Shown piece after piece: positions 16,258 through 25,208 of a stretch of DNA of 39,550 nucleotides. A program made the translations under genes and the position numbers. This DNA comes from an uncultured Prevotellaceae bacterium (GTDB taxonomy: Bacteria > Bacteroidota > Bacteroidia > Bacteroidales > Bacteroidaceae): contig CADBAG010000021.1 of the NCBI GenBank assembly GCA_902792635.1, forward strand, positions 1 through 39,550, in the 5' to 3' direction. How positions within the stretch are numbered: the first letter of the stretch is position 1; every line of letters begins with the position of its first letter. The notes below the pieces were generated by a model. It was not told where the DNA came from and did not search any database. It saw nothing but the letters and a program-made list of their open reading frames with translations.

Positions 16258-17193
16258 TTATAGCTGCTTGACATCTTCTTCCGAGAGCCCGGAAATGCGC
16301 GCAATGGTTGCAGCAGGTAATCCCTCAGCCTTCATGGCTTTGGCCAATGTGCGCTTTTCTTCAGCGCGACCTTCAGCGCGACCTTCAGCGCGACCTTCAG
16401 CACGACCTTCAGCACGACCTTCAGCACGACCTTCAGCCCGGCCTTCTTCGATGCCCTCCATTTTGGCAGTATCTAACACATCGTTTTGCACCATGATGTT
16501 GTCGATATGGCGGTCGTAAGCTTGCCTCTCTGCTTTGTTCATCTTCATTACTTGCAGTTTCTGCTTGGCTTCTTGAAGGCCGGGCGCAGTAGTATTATCC
16601 TTGATGTGTCCATTCTTCAAGTAGTCGAGCCATTCCTCTAAAGGCGTCTTAGCCACTTCGTTGAACTGGTTGACTCGGATAAGATAATATTCCGGGAAGA
16701 TCTTTTCCGGTGCCTGCATTTCTATCATTTTCCGGTCGCGTGTGCTGATCTTCAACTTGTCATGCGTGTGTACACCTATAAACTGAGTGTAACCATGATA
16801 AAGGTAATCGGAACCCTGTCCAAGGTCGAAATAGAGAATACTGATAGAATAGACTTTCTTCACCTTGTTGTACTTGTCACCAAGGCTGATATGCTCTGTA
16901 ATGGCTTTCGATACGCCATATAAGATACGTTGTAGATAATATAACTCACGGGTAAGTTGTATCTCTACAATGATAATTTCGTCTTTGCTGTTCTTGGCTT
17001 TGATGTCCACACGGTTGAATTTGTCTGTGGACTCTTCTTGGTTTCCTTCGCTTTCAAGAATCTCGACAATATGCACAGGCTCCTCTAAAAGGACCGTTAT
17101 CAGTCCTTCTAAAACACCGAAGTTAGCTTTGTCTCTGAGCATGCGCTTAACAGCCCAATCAAATCTTATGTATTTGTTGTTGTCTTCTTCCAT
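16258..17193 (-). CDS. Rpn family recombination-promoting nuclease / PD-(D/E)XK transposase-like protein
   Basis: A 311-residue member of the Rpn/YhgA-like PD-(D/E)XK family. The nuclease core shows FDWAVKRMLRDKANFGVLEGLI at the start, NRVDIKAKNSKDEIIIVEIQLTR with the D...ExQ active-site pattern around residues 60-85, and YFDLGQGSDYLYHG around 140. Near the C-terminus seven GRAE units, encoded by 12-bp repeats (16360-16443), precede the conserved tail LPAATIARISGLSEEDVKQL. The open frame extends to a TTG at 17217, but that codon lies within the -7 box, so ATG 17193 is the start. It stands alone; such genes are often present in many copies in Bacteroidetes genomes. Confidence 0.9.
   Translation of the reverse strand: MEEDNNKYIRFDWAVKRMLRDKANFGVLEGLITVLLEEPVHIVEILESEGNQEESTDKFNRVDIKAKNSKDEIIIVEIQLTRELYYLQRILYGVSKAITEHISLGDKYNKVKKVYSISILYFDLGQGSDYLYHGYTQFIGVHTHDKLKISTRDRKMIEMQAPEKIFPEYYLIRVNQFNEVAKTPLEEWLDYLKNGHIKDNTTAPGLQEAKQKLQVMKMNKAERQAYDRHIDNIMVQNDVLDTAKMEGIEEGRAEGRAEGRAEGRAEGRAEGRAEGRAEEKRTLAKAMKAEGLPAATIARISGLSEEDVKQL
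16360..16443 (-). repeat. seven 12-bp tandem repeats inside the Rpn gene
   Basis: Seven units of TTCAGCGCGACC and close variants (last unit TTCAGCCCGGCC) on the plus strand encode repeated GRAE on the minus strand. The unit length is a multiple of three, so copy-number change keeps the frame. Confidence 0.95.
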
Positions 17194-17214
17194 GACAGTG
17201 TGTCTTTTTGTTTG

Positions 17215-17245
17215 CAAATATAATCTTTTTCTTTCACATCCACAA
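17215..17245 (-). promoter_or_regulatory. promoter for the Rpn gene
   Basis: On the minus strand TATATTTG (17222-17215) is the -7 box and TTG (17245-17243) the -33 box, 20 bp apart. The ATG at 17193 follows at 21 bp. Confidence 0.7.
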
Positions 17246-17265
17246 GGAAAGAAGAATGATTTTTG

Positions 17266-17273
17266 TACCTTTG
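17266..17273 (+). promoter_or_regulatory. -7 box for the SNF2 helicase gene
   Basis: TACCTTTG is a perfect TAnnTTTG box, 26 bp before ATG 17300. No clear -33 box. It shares the short divergent region with the Rpn promoter. Confidence 0.55.
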
Positions 17274-17299
17274 CATAAACTATTTAAGCGATTCATATA

Positions 17300-20200
17300 A
17301 TGGCAAATACCTCTAAAGATTTTGTTAACGATCCGCTTCTCCAGATCATGGCGGCCAACCCTCAGGCCTTCTCCAAATCGGAGATGTTGGATGCCACTCA
17401 TCGGTTGTTGTTCACTGACAAGAAAAGTACCAAGCCGTTTCTTGACAAGTATTTGGATAAAGTTGTATTTCAGGAGAAGCAAAAGACGAGTGGCGTAGCA
17501 CATTATTATATAGAGGTGCGCCATTGGATAGAAATCCTTAAAGCCATGCCGGAGGCAACGTTTAAGAAATATGCCGGTCATGCTAATCCGTTTGTGGGTT
17601 ACGGCTATGCATTCAAGCAGAAGCCGGACGAATACGTCGTGCGCAAGTTCACGGAGTCGATGTATGATTTCCTGCATGGTAAGCCTTATGAGGATCGTGC
17701 GCTCATCGTAACCATTCCCAGTTGGGCCCGTCCTATATATCTTGCTGATCCCAATGATCTGAATGATGTATTCTTTTATGGCTATTTGGATAGTCTTGCA
17801 GAATTGCCGGAGCTAAGTGCTTATTTCGAGCATACCAGCTTGCAGCTGAAGGAGTGGTTATTTCGGCTTCGCCGTAATCGGATCTTATTGAATATCCCGG
17901 TCAATGTGCAAGCTTTGCAGAACATCTTCTTGACCAGCAACCATATAGATAGTAAAGATGCCTCTGAACATTTTGGATTCTGTTACCTATATACCGTTTT
18001 TGTGAAAGATGGCAATCTGAAGAAAGCCCTTGAGGCAGTGACAGATCCATGTCGTGGACGTACGGTACTCCTTGCCATTGAACTAATACAAAAGAAAAAA
18101 TATGCTGAGGCTGCAAAGCTTTTCCAACAACAGTTGCGAGGCACAGGGCTGAGTGCATTTGTAGACGATCCGTTGGCAAACTTCTATTATGCCATTGCGC
18201 TACGCTATGACAAGACGTTGGCCTCAGAGAAGAAAAGCAATACTATTCTGAAGAAGAAAGACGTCTCCGGAATTGACTATCTGGCTATGCGGATTATTCT
18301 GCGGAGCCGTAGTGTGGAGAAGGTAACAACCCAGTTCTCAAAGCCCATAGCCAAAACTGCTGACGTCAACCTTTACAATATCTTAGCAGCTTTTGCCATG
18401 AAGCATTTCCACACGATGGAGGCGGAAGCGGAGGTTGATGTGGACGAATATATCGAACGGGTCTCTAAGAAAGACTATAAACTGCTCAACTTGGAGATGT
18501 CTGACGATTTCGATTTCCTCAAAAAGCAGCAACCTGAGCTTGAACAGGAGACGGGGATGCATCCGTCTATGCCTTACATCAAGGTGATGCCTGTTTGGGA
18601 GCAGGTGCTCGACCAACTGATGGAAGGCGACTATATAAAGAATGGAAGCAAAGTTAAATATAAACCTGAGCCTGCAGAGCGTATAGCTTATTTATATGAC
18701 TTTAATATCAATGGTGCTCAACCGATCCTTCAGAAAAGCAAGGATGGCGTGACGTGGAGCAAAGGGCGAAACATTGCCCTTAAACGGTTTAAGGAAGGCA
18801 CTGATCTGCCGATGACCAATCAGGACCGGGCGGTAGCCAACTTGGTAGAAGAATACAGTTATGGCTGGTACGGAGGCACGAGCTATGACCTGAACGGACA
18901 CAATGTAGTTTACGCTTTAGCTGGGCATCCCTTGGTGTTCGATGCCCAAGATCCTTCCATCCATATTGATATTGTACCGGAGAAACTCCAACTATCGGTT
19001 ACTTTGGAGAAAGATGGCTACCATGTCAAGGGAAATGTGAGTAAAGGAGCCTTATACGACAACATTATCGTGAAGCAGGAGACCCCTCAGCTCATTAAGG
19101 TGCTGAAACTCACTGACCGACAGAACCATGCCTTGCAGCTCCTTTACACGGTCAAGGTCTTTCCCGTTGAGGCTAAGGATAAGCTCACGAAAGTCTTGGA
19201 GGCCTTTTCTCGCAATATCGTTGTGATGAGCGACCTGCTGCAAAACACAAACATCAAGACCGTGGACGCAGACAGTCGCATTGTCTTCCGTCTGCAGCCG
19301 AGCGAGGATCAGGTCATTCTCCAGTTGCTCGTCCGTCCTTTCACGAAATGTCCGCCTTATATGCAGCCGGGTGAGGGCATGGATTTCGTCTCCACTATTT
19401 ATCAGGGCGAGAGCCTGCAGACCCATCGTGATCTGAAGGCTGAGGGTGAGAACCTCGATAAAGCGCTGGCATTGCTTATGCCTTATGAAGACGAGCAGGA
19501 CGGCAACCGCTGGTCCTTGTCTATCGAAGAATGTCTGGAGCTCCTTAGTACACTGCGTGAGCATCCTGATGCCGGTGTGGTGGAGTGGCCTGAGGGTGCC
19601 CGCTTCCGTGTGAGCCGTGGCAAGCTTACCTCGAAAGATATGCACCTGACCGTCTCTTCTATGGCGAGCTGGTTTGATATCTCCGGTGACATCCAGATTG
19701 GCGAGGGCGAGAAGATGAAGATCGCGCAGCTCATGGAGAAAGTGCGTGAGGCTAAAGGACATTTCATCCAGCTTGGCGACAATGAGTATGTTGCCGTCAG
19801 TGATCAGCTCCGCAAGCAACTCGCTTCCTTGGAGAAGATGGGACGGCAGCAGAAAGGCAAACTGCGTATCGCCGTGTATAATGCGCCGGCACTCAACGAG
19901 ATGGAGGAGGCTGGAGTGGATATCAATGCCGACAAGCACTACCGAGAGTTCGTAGAGCGCGTGGAGCAGTCGGGCGACCTCAAAGTACGTGTGCCGAAGA
20001 ATATCAATGCTGAGCTCCGCGATTATCAGAAGGAAGGCTACGTATGGATGTCACGCCTTGCATACTGGGGCGCGGGAGCCTTGCTCGCCGATGATATGGG
20101 CTTGGGTAAGACGCTGCAGACCATCACCGTGCTCCTCAGCCGGGGCAAGGAAGGGGCTGCGCTTGTCGTTGTTCCCACCTCGCTGATCCTTAACTGGCGC

Positions 20201-21379
20201 GATGAGTTAGCCCGCTTCGCACCGGGACTCAATGTGAAGATCCTCAACCAGGCTGGTGAAGACCGCACGAAGACGATTGAAGAAGCGGGAAAGTTCGATG
20301 TCGTCATCACAACCTACGGACTGCTCATCAACGAAGAGGATAGCCTCTGCAAGAAAGAGTGGAACACTATTGTGCTCGATGAGGCTCACACCATCAAGAA
20401 CCGCGATACAAAGATGTCGAAGGCTGCCATGAAACTGCAGGGCAAGTTTCGCATCCTGCTCACCGGCACGCCGGTGCAGAATAACCTCAGTGAGATATGG
20501 AACCTCATGCAGTTTGCCAACCCAGAGCTTCTCGGCTCCTTCCAGCAGTTCACTGACCGCTTCATCACACCTATCGAGAAGATGCACGACAAAGCCTCGC
20601 AGCAGGTGTTGCGCCGCATGATAGCCCCATTTATCCTGCGCCGTACGAAGAACGATGTGCTCAACGAGCTTCCGGAAAAGACGGAGGTGACCCGCAAAGT
20701 GCAGCTCTCCCAAGAGGAGTGGGCGCTCTACGATAACATCCGTCAGCAGGCACTGCTCAACCTCTCCGATGGCGAGGCTACACCTTTGCAGACGCTCACC
20801 GAGCTCACTCGTCTGCGTCAGGCTGCGTGCAATGCACAGCTCATCGATAAGAAGCTCAAGATTTCTTCCTCGAAAGAGGCTGCATTCTTGGAGATGGTCG
20901 ACTCGCTCCATGACAACCACCACCGTGCACTGGTCTTCAGTCAGTTCACCTCTCATTTAGCTCTGATAAAGAAAGCACTCGACAAGAAAGGGGTTGAATA
21001 TCTCTATCTCGATGGCGCCACACCAGCCAAGGAGCGCGCGCGTCTTGTAGAAGAGTTTCAGACGGGCGACATGCCGCTCTTTCTCATCAGTCTGAAGGCA
21101 GGCGGATTAGGACTGAACCTCACGGCAGCCGACTACGTCATCCACCTCGATCCGTGGTGGAACCCGGCTATCGAGGAACAGGCATCGGACCGTGCTTACC
21201 GCATTGGGCAGCAGAATCCGGTCACAGTCTACCGTCTTATTGCTGAAGGGACGATCGAAGAGAAGATCATCCAGCTGCATAAGACGAAGAAATCGCTGGC
21301 CGATGCGCTGCTTGAAGGCGGAGACATGAGCGCCAAACTCTCGAAGGATGAGTTGTTGGAATTACTTAGGGAACGATAA
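17300..21379 (+). CDS. large SNF2-family DEAD/DEAH-box helicase
   Basis: A 1359-residue Swi2/Snf2-type ATPase. The C-terminal third holds the motor: LRDYQKEGYVWM (about 897), Walker A DDMGLGKTLQT (about 928), DEAH (about 1025), LLTGTPVQNN (about 1053), then the helicase C domain with LVFSQFTSHL, ISLKAGGLGLNLTAADYVIHLDPWWNPAIEEQASDRAYRIGQ and a short tail. The first 900 residues have no domain I can name; stretches look helical and TPR-like, and part of about 640-870 resembles the beta-rich insert common before the motor in bacterial SNF2 proteins. Probable role is remodelling or displacing proteins on DNA, or rescue of RNA polymerase as for RapA. Monocistronic, ending in a terminator at 21379-21409. 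Confidence 0.9.
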   Translation: MANTSKDFVNDPLLQIMAANPQAFSKSEMLDATHRLLFTDKKSTKPFLDKYLDKVVFQEKQKTSGVAHYYIEVRHWIEILKAMPEATFKKYAGHANPFVGYGYAFKQKPDEYVVRKFTESMYDFLHGKPYEDRALIVTIPSWARPIYLADPNDLNDVFFYGYLDSLAELPELSAYFEHTSLQLKEWLFRLRRNRILLNIPVNVQALQNIFLTSNHIDSKDASEHFGFCYLYTVFVKDGNLKKALEAVTDPCRGRTVLLAIELIQKKKYAEAAKLFQQQLRGTGLSAFVDDPLANFYYAIALRYDKTLASEKKSNTILKKKDVSGIDYLAMRIILRSRSVEKVTTQFSKPIAKTADVNLYNILAAFAMKHFHTMEAEAEVDVDEYIERVSKKDYKLLNLEMSDDFDFLKKQQPELEQETGMHPSMPYIKVMPVWEQVLDQLMEGDYIKNGSKVKYKPEPAERIAYLYDFNINGAQPILQKSKDGVTWSKGRNIALKRFKEGTDLPMTNQDRAVANLVEEYSYGWYGGTSYDLNGHNVVYALAGHPLVFDAQDPSIHIDIVPEKLQLSVTLEKDGYHVKGNVSKGALYDNIIVKQETPQLIKVLKLTDRQNHALQLLYTVKVFPVEAKDKLTKVLEAFSRNIVVMSDLLQNTNIKTVDADSRIVFRLQPSEDQVILQLLVRPFTKCPPYMQPGEGMDFVSTIYQGESLQTHRDLKAEGENLDKALALLMPYEDEQDGNRWSLSIEECLELLSTLREHPDAGVVEWPEGARFRVSRGKLTSKDMHLTVSSMASWFDISGDIQIGEGEKMKIAQLMEKVREAKGHFIQLGDNEYVAVSDQLRKQLASLEKMGRQQKGKLRIAVYNAPALNEMEEAGVDINADKHYREFVERVEQSGDLKVRVPKNINAELRDYQKEGYVWMSRLAYWGAGALLADDMGLGKTLQTITVLLSRGKEGAALVVVPTSLILNWRDELARFAPGLNVKILNQAGEDRTKTIEEAGKFDVVITTYGLLINEEDSLCKKEWNTIVLDEAHTIKNRDTKMSKAAMKLQGKFRILLTGTPVQNNLSEIWNLMQFANPELLGSFQQFTDRFITPIEKMHDKASQQVLRRMIAPFILRRTKNDVLNELPEKTEVTRKVQLSQEEWALYDNIRQQALLNLSDGEATPLQTLTELTRLRQAACNAQLIDKKLKISSSKEAAFLEMVDSLHDNHHRALVFSQFTSHLALIKKALDKKGVEYLYLDGATPAKERARLVEEFQTGDMPLFLISLKAGGLGLNLTAADYVIHLDPWWNPAIEEQASDRAYRIGQQNPVTVYRLIAEGTIEEKIIQLHKTKKSLADALLEGGDMSAKLSKDELLELLRER

Positions 21380-21409
21380 TAGCGTAGGGGCGGTGCACCC
21401 CTACGCTAT
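21379..21409 (+). terminator. hairpin after the SNF2 gene
   Basis: ATAGCGTAGGGG (21379-21390) and CCCCTACGCTAT (21398-21409) form a perfect 12-bp stem with a 7-base loop, starting at the last base of the stop codon. The following T-rich stretch is weak (AATTTCTTT). Confidence 0.75.
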
Positions 21410-21428
21410 GAATTTCTTTGCGCTAAAA

Positions 21429-21460
21429 TTTGCGGGATTCGGTTTTTCTTCGTAAGTTTG
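21429..21460 (+). promoter_or_regulatory. consensus promoter for the MIP18/lpxH pair
   Basis: TTTG (21429-21432) and TAAGTTTG (21453-21460) are separated by 20 bp, matching the Bacteroidetes -33/-7 consensus. ATG 21492 follows after 31 bp. Confidence 0.8.
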
Positions 21461-21491
21461 CAAAACAAGACCAATAAAATAGATTATTATT

Positions 21492-21812
21492 ATGACACAA
21501 GATCAGAAGACAAAGATAGAAGAGCGCATCGTGGATGTTTTGAAGACCGTCTACGATCCCGAGATCCCCGTGAATATCTATGACCTCGGCATGATCTACA
21601 AGATCGATCTGCAGGATGACGGCACACTGAACATCGACATGACGTTCACCGCTCCTTCCTGCCCTGCTGCCGACTTCATCCTTGAGGATGTGCGCACGAA
21701 GCTCGAGGGCGTGGAAGGTGTGAACACCGCCAACGTGAACCTTGTCTTTGAGCCGGCATGGGATCAGAGCATGATGTCCGACGAGGCAAGGGTGGAGTTG
21801 GGCTTCGAGTAA
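21492..21812 (+). CDS. MIP18/DUF59-family Fe-S cluster assembly factor
   Basis: A 106-residue cytoplasmic protein of the MIP18 (DUF59, SufT-like) family that assists iron-sulfur cluster maturation. It has the family signature VYDPEIPVNIYDLGMIYKI near residue 20 and TAPSCPAADF with the conserved cysteine near residue 57, then VNLVFEPAWDQSMMSDEARVELGF at the end. There are no other suf genes in the window. lpxH starts 16 bp downstream, so the two are probably cotranscribed. Confidence 0.92.
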   Translation: MTQDQKTKIEERIVDVLKTVYDPEIPVNIYDLGMIYKIDLQDDGTLNIDMTFTAPSCPAADFILEDVRTKLEGVEGVNTANVNLVFEPAWDQSMMSDEARVELGFE

Positions 21813-21827
21813 TTAGTAATTAAGCCT

Positions 21828-22607
21828 ATGCGTAAGAATGTATATTTTTTGAGTGATGCTCACCTTGGCTCGTTAGCTATCCCGCATCGCAGGATGCAGG
21901 AGCGGAGACTGGTGCGCTTCCTCGACTCTATCAAGGACAAGGCTGCCGCCGTGTATCTGCTCGGCGACATGTTCGACTTCTGGTACGAGTATAAATATGT
22001 GGTGCCGAAAGGCTTCACGCGCTTCCTCGGAAAGATCTCTGAGTTGACGGATAATGGAGTAGAGGTCCATTTCTTCACCGGCAACCACGACATCTGGGCC
22101 TATGGATACCTTGCTGAGGAGTGTGGGGTGAAGATGCACTACCAGCCCATGACAACAGAGATCTACGGCAAGGTCTTCTATCTTGCGCATGGCGATGGGC
22201 TTGGCGACAACAGTGGCTCGTTCAAACTGTTGCGTAAGATCTTCCACAATCGTGTGTGCCAGGTGCTCTTCTCTGCCTTGCATCCTCGTTGGGGCATGCA
22301 GTTTGGATTGGAGTGGGCCAAGCACAGTAGGTTGAAGCGTGCTGATGGTAAGGAACCTCCATATATGGGTGAGGACAAGGAGTACCTTGTCTTATGGACG
22401 AAGGAATATGAAAAGCATCATCCCAACATCGACTATTATCTCTATGGTCATCGGCATATAGAGCTCGACCTGAACCTTCCGCGCGTTGAAGGCCATACGC
22501 CTCGTATGCTCATTCTTGGTGACTGGATCACGCAGTTCACCTATGCTGTCTTCGATGGTGAACACTTGTTTTTAGAGGACTATGTTGAAGGCGAAAGCAA
22601 ACTTTAA
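21828..22607 (+). CDS. lpxH: UDP-2,3-diacylglucosamine diphosphatase
   Basis: A 259-residue metallophosphoesterase that removes UMP from UDP-2,3-diacylglucosamine to give lipid X in lipid A synthesis, at the inner face of the membrane. Metal-binding motifs are in order: SDAHLG (D-x-H) at the start, LLGDMFDFW around 43, FTGNHDIW around 85, LAHGDGLGD around 123 and YGHRH around 205. Length and motifs fit LpxH of Bacteroidetes. Translation follows the Fe-S factor gene at 16 bp. Transcription ends at a terminator shared with ackA. Confidence 0.92.
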   Translation: MRKNVYFLSDAHLGSLAIPHRRMQERRLVRFLDSIKDKAAAVYLLGDMFDFWYEYKYVVPKGFTRFLGKISELTDNGVEVHFFTGNHDIWAYGYLAEECGVKMHYQPMTTEIYGKVFYLAHGDGLGDNSGSFKLLRKIFHNRVCQVLFSALHPRWGMQFGLEWAKHSRLKRADGKEPPYMGEDKEYLVLWTKEYEKHHPNIDYYLYGHRHIELDLNLPRVEGHTPRMLILGDWITQFTYAVFDGEHLFLEDYVEGESKL

Positions 22608-22611
22608 ATAG

Positions 22612-22642
22612 AATGGGGCGATCCAAATTGGACCGCCCCATT
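22612..22642. terminator. bidirectional terminator between lpxH and ackA
   Basis: AATGGGGCG (22612-22620) pairs with CGCCCCATT (22634-22642), with an inner TCC/GGA pairing. It lies between two convergent genes. Confidence 0.85.
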
Positions 22643-22665
22643 GCTATTATTGTATTATCTGAAGT

Positions 22666-23877
22666 TTAGATCTCAGGCTCGCGACCTTCTACGATGGCGA
22701 GAGTATCACGTGCGATGACAATCTCCTCATCGGTAGGAATCATCACGACCTTCACCTTAGAATCGTCGGCAGAGAGGATCTGCTCCTTCGAACGTACGTG
22801 GTTGCGCTCCTTGTCCATCTTTACACCGAGGTACTCGAGGCCTGTGCAGCTGTCCCAGCGTACACCTTCTTGGTTCTCACCTACACCGGCTGTCCATACG
22901 ATGATGTCGACACCATTCATGGCAGCAGCGTAGGCACCGATATACTTCTTGATACGGTAGTTGTACATGGCGAGGGCGAGATGAGCCATCTTGTTGCCTT
23001 CGTTGTCGGCATTCTCGTTGTCGCGCATATCGCTGGAGATACCAGCCACGCCGAGCACACCGCTCTTCTTGTTGAGATACTCAGACATCTCCTGCGGAGT
23101 CATGCCGCTCTTCTCCATCATGTAGCACACTGCAGACGGATCGATATCACCGGAGCGGGAACCCATCATCAGACCAGCCAACGGAGTCAGACCCATAGAG
23201 GTATCGATGACCTTGCCGTACTTGATGGCAGCTACGGAAGCACCGTTGCCGATGTGGCAAGTGATGATCTTCTGCTTCTTGATGTCCACGCCAAGGAACT
23301 CGCACACGCGGTGAGAGACATAGCGGTGAGAGGTGCCGTGGAAGCCATAGCGGCGTACGTGATACTTCGTATACCACTCGTAAGGAATGGCGTAGAGGTA
23401 AGCGTAGTCGGGCATCGTGGAGTGGAAAGCGTTGTCGAACACTGTCACCTGAGGCACATTAGGCATGAGCTCGTCCACGGCACGGATACCTGCGAGGTGG
23501 CCCTTGTTGTGTACCGGTGCGAGGTCGATGAGGCTCTCAATACCTTCCTCAACCTTCGGAGTGACGAGGCAACTCTTCTCGAAAAGGTCACCACCCTGCA
23601 CGATACGGTGGCCAACGGCTCCGATCTCGTCCAGACTCTTGATGGCACCAAAATCAGGATCGAGGAGGCACTTGAACACGAGCTCCACACCTTCCTTGTG
23701 AGTAGGCAGGTCGGCCATGATCTTCTTCTTCTCGCCATTGGGGAGCTTCACCTTGATGAAGGCATCGTCAATGCCGATACGCTCTACACCACCCTGAGCC
23801 AAGACAGACTCATCGGTCATGTCATAAAGCTTATACTTAATGCTACTGCTACCGCAGTTAAGAACCAAAATTTTCAT
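22666..23877 (-). CDS. ackA: acetate kinase
   Basis: A 403-residue acetate kinase converting acetyl phosphate and ADP to acetate and ATP, the energy-yielding step of acetate fermentation. Motifs: LVLNCGSSSIKYKLY at the start, GHRIVQGGD, VFDNAFHSTMPDYAYLYAIPYEWYTKYHVRRYGFHGTSH and HIGNGASVAAIKYGKVIDTSMGLTPLAGLMMGSRSGDIDP. All are typical and undamaged. It lies downstream of pta on the same strand. The 229-bp gap holds two palindromic repeats but no recognisable promoter box, so the two are probably cotranscribed. Confidence 0.97.
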   Translation of the reverse strand: MKILVLNCGSSSIKYKLYDMTDESVLAQGGVERIGIDDAFIKVKLPNGEKKKIMADLPTHKEGVELVFKCLLDPDFGAIKSLDEIGAVGHRIVQGGDLFEKSCLVTPKVEEGIESLIDLAPVHNKGHLAGIRAVDELMPNVPQVTVFDNAFHSTMPDYAYLYAIPYEWYTKYHVRRYGFHGTSHRYVSHRVCEFLGVDIKKQKIITCHIGNGASVAAIKYGKVIDTSMGLTPLAGLMMGSRSGDIDPSAVCYMMEKSGMTPQEMSEYLNKKSGVLGVAGISSDMRDNENADNEGNKMAHLALAMYNYRIKKYIGAYAAAMNGVDIIVWTAGVGENQEGVRWDSCTGLEYLGVKMDKERNHVRSKEQILSADDSKVKVVMIPTDEEIVIARDTLAIVEGREPEI

Positions 23878-23894
23878 AATATTATTAAAGGGGA

Positions 23895-23966
23895 GGCCTA
23901 CCCAAGCTACATCCCTCCACCTCCCTTAATAAGGGAGAGCAATCTAAAGGGAGGGATGTTGATTAC
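23895..23966. repeat. palindromic intergenic repeat, copy next to ackA
   Basis: It starts with GGCCTACCCAAGC (23895-23907). Arms ACATCCCTCC (23909-23918) and GGAGGGATGT (23950-23959) enclose an inner stem CTCCCTT/AAGGGAG (23921-23927, 23931-23937). It ends in TTGATTAC. The inverted relative at 24071-24104 shares the outer 13 bases exactly. Confidence 0.85.
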
Positions 23967-24070
23967 TTTAAGGAACGGACTTGGGCAGGCATTATTTAAA
24001 TGGATAATTATTAATGTTGAATACCTAATAATGGTCTTTCAATACTTGTTATGGTTTACCTAAGTGATTC

Positions 24071-24104
24071 ACATCCCTCCCTTTAGGGAGGGCTTGGGTA
24101 GGCC
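24071..24104. repeat. palindromic intergenic repeat, inverted copy next to pta
   Basis: CCCTCCC (24075-24081) and GGGAGGG (24086-24092) form a hairpin, then GCTTGGGTAGGCC (24092-24104) is the exact reverse complement of the 13 bases at 23895. The two copies bound about 210 bp of AT-rich sequence in which I see no gene. On the minus strand this hairpin lies 3 bp after the pta stop and may attenuate ackA transcription. Confidence 0.85.
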
Positions 24105-24106
24105 TA

Positions 24107-25147
24107 CTATTTCTTCGCGTCTTGTGCCTGGCAGCTTGTGATAGCAACCATGTAGTAGATGTCGTCGACAGAGCAGCCACGGCTGAGGTCGTTGACAGGA
24201 CGAGCGATACCCTGCAGGATCGGGCCGATAGCTGTAGCACCGCCGAGACGCTCAACGAGCTTATAGCCGATGTTACCCACCTCGAGGTTAGGCACTACGA
24301 GGACATTGGCACGGCCTGCGATGTTGCTCTGCGGAGCCTTCTTCTTACCTACGGCAGGTACGAGAGCAGCGTCAGCCTGGAGCTCACCGTCAACAAGAAG
24401 GTCAGGGAACTTCTCGTGAGCGATCTTCACAGCGTCAATGACCTTGTCGATGACATACACGCTCTTGCCTGTAGCCTTGTCGATAGCATCCTTGGCAGAG
24501 CCCTTGGTAGAATAGCTCAGCATAGCCACGTGCGGCTCGTCGATGCCGGCGATCGTCTTGGCAGTCTGTGCTGTGGTGTAAGCGATCTGAGCGAGCTGGT
24601 CTGCTGTGGGGTTAGGAGTAACAGCCACATCACCCATGACAACGATACCATCCTTGCCAAACTGTGACTTGGTCACGAGGAGCATAGCACCGCTCACGCA
24701 AGTGATACCGGGAGCACACTTGATGATCTGCAGAGCCGGACGCAGTGTGTCGCCGGTTGTGCTCAGCGCACCACTGATCTGACCGTCAGCGTCGCCGCTC
24801 TTGATGATCATGCAACCGAGATAGAGGTTGTTGTGCAGCACAAGCTCACGGGCCTGGTCGATGGTCATGCCCTTCTTCTTGCGGAGCTCAGCGAGCTTCT
24901 CGGCATACTCCTCAGTCTTGTCGAAGTGGAGCGGGTCGATGATCTTAGCCTTATTGATATTCTTCAGGCCCCACTCCTCAGCTTCCTGCTTGATATGGTC
25001 GGGGTTACCAATAAGAATGATGTCGGCGATATCGTCGGCAAGCACATGATCGGCTGCTTTCAATGTGCGCTCTTCCTCAGCCTCAGGAAGAACGATGCGC
25101 TGCTTGTTAGCTTTGGCGCGCGCCACAATTTCATTTAATAAACTCAT
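24107..25147 (-). CDS. pta: phosphate acetyltransferase
   Basis: A 346-residue single-domain Pta that makes acetyl phosphate from acetyl-CoA. Motifs: RIVLPEAEEERTLKAADHVL near the start, GCMIIKSGDADGQISGALSTTGDTLRPALQIIK in the middle, AMLSYSTKGSAK and DGELQADAALVP, and NVLVVPNLEVGNIGYKLVERLGGATAIGPILQGIARPVNDLSRG near the end. It is the short form without the N-terminal regulatory domains of the E. coli enzyme. First gene of the pta-ackA pair. Confidence 0.97.
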   Translation of the reverse strand: MSLLNEIVARAKANKQRIVLPEAEEERTLKAADHVLADDIADIILIGNPDHIKQEAEEWGLKNINKAKIIDPLHFDKTEEYAEKLAELRKKKGMTIDQARELVLHNNLYLGCMIIKSGDADGQISGALSTTGDTLRPALQIIKCAPGITCVSGAMLLVTKSQFGKDGIVVMGDVAVTPNPTADQLAQIAYTTAQTAKTIAGIDEPHVAMLSYSTKGSAKDAIDKATGKSVYVIDKVIDAVKIAHEKFPDLLVDGELQADAALVPAVGKKKAPQSNIAGRANVLVVPNLEVGNIGYKLVERLGGATAIGPILQGIARPVNDLSRGCSVDDIYYMVAITSCQAQDAKK

Positions 25148-25208
25148 TGTATGTTATTAATATTGTAAGTAAAATCGTACCTGTTCGGGTGTTGCAAAGT
25201 ACACTTTG

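Noticed and set aside
16360-16443. Possible CRISPR array
   Set aside because: The 12-bp units are contiguous, have no spacers and encode a regular GRAE protein repeat.
22798-24063. Long open frame (421 codons) on plus, antisense to ackA
   Set aside because: It mirrors the codon pattern of ackA on the other strand, has no promoter or signal of its own, and its protein matches no family I know.
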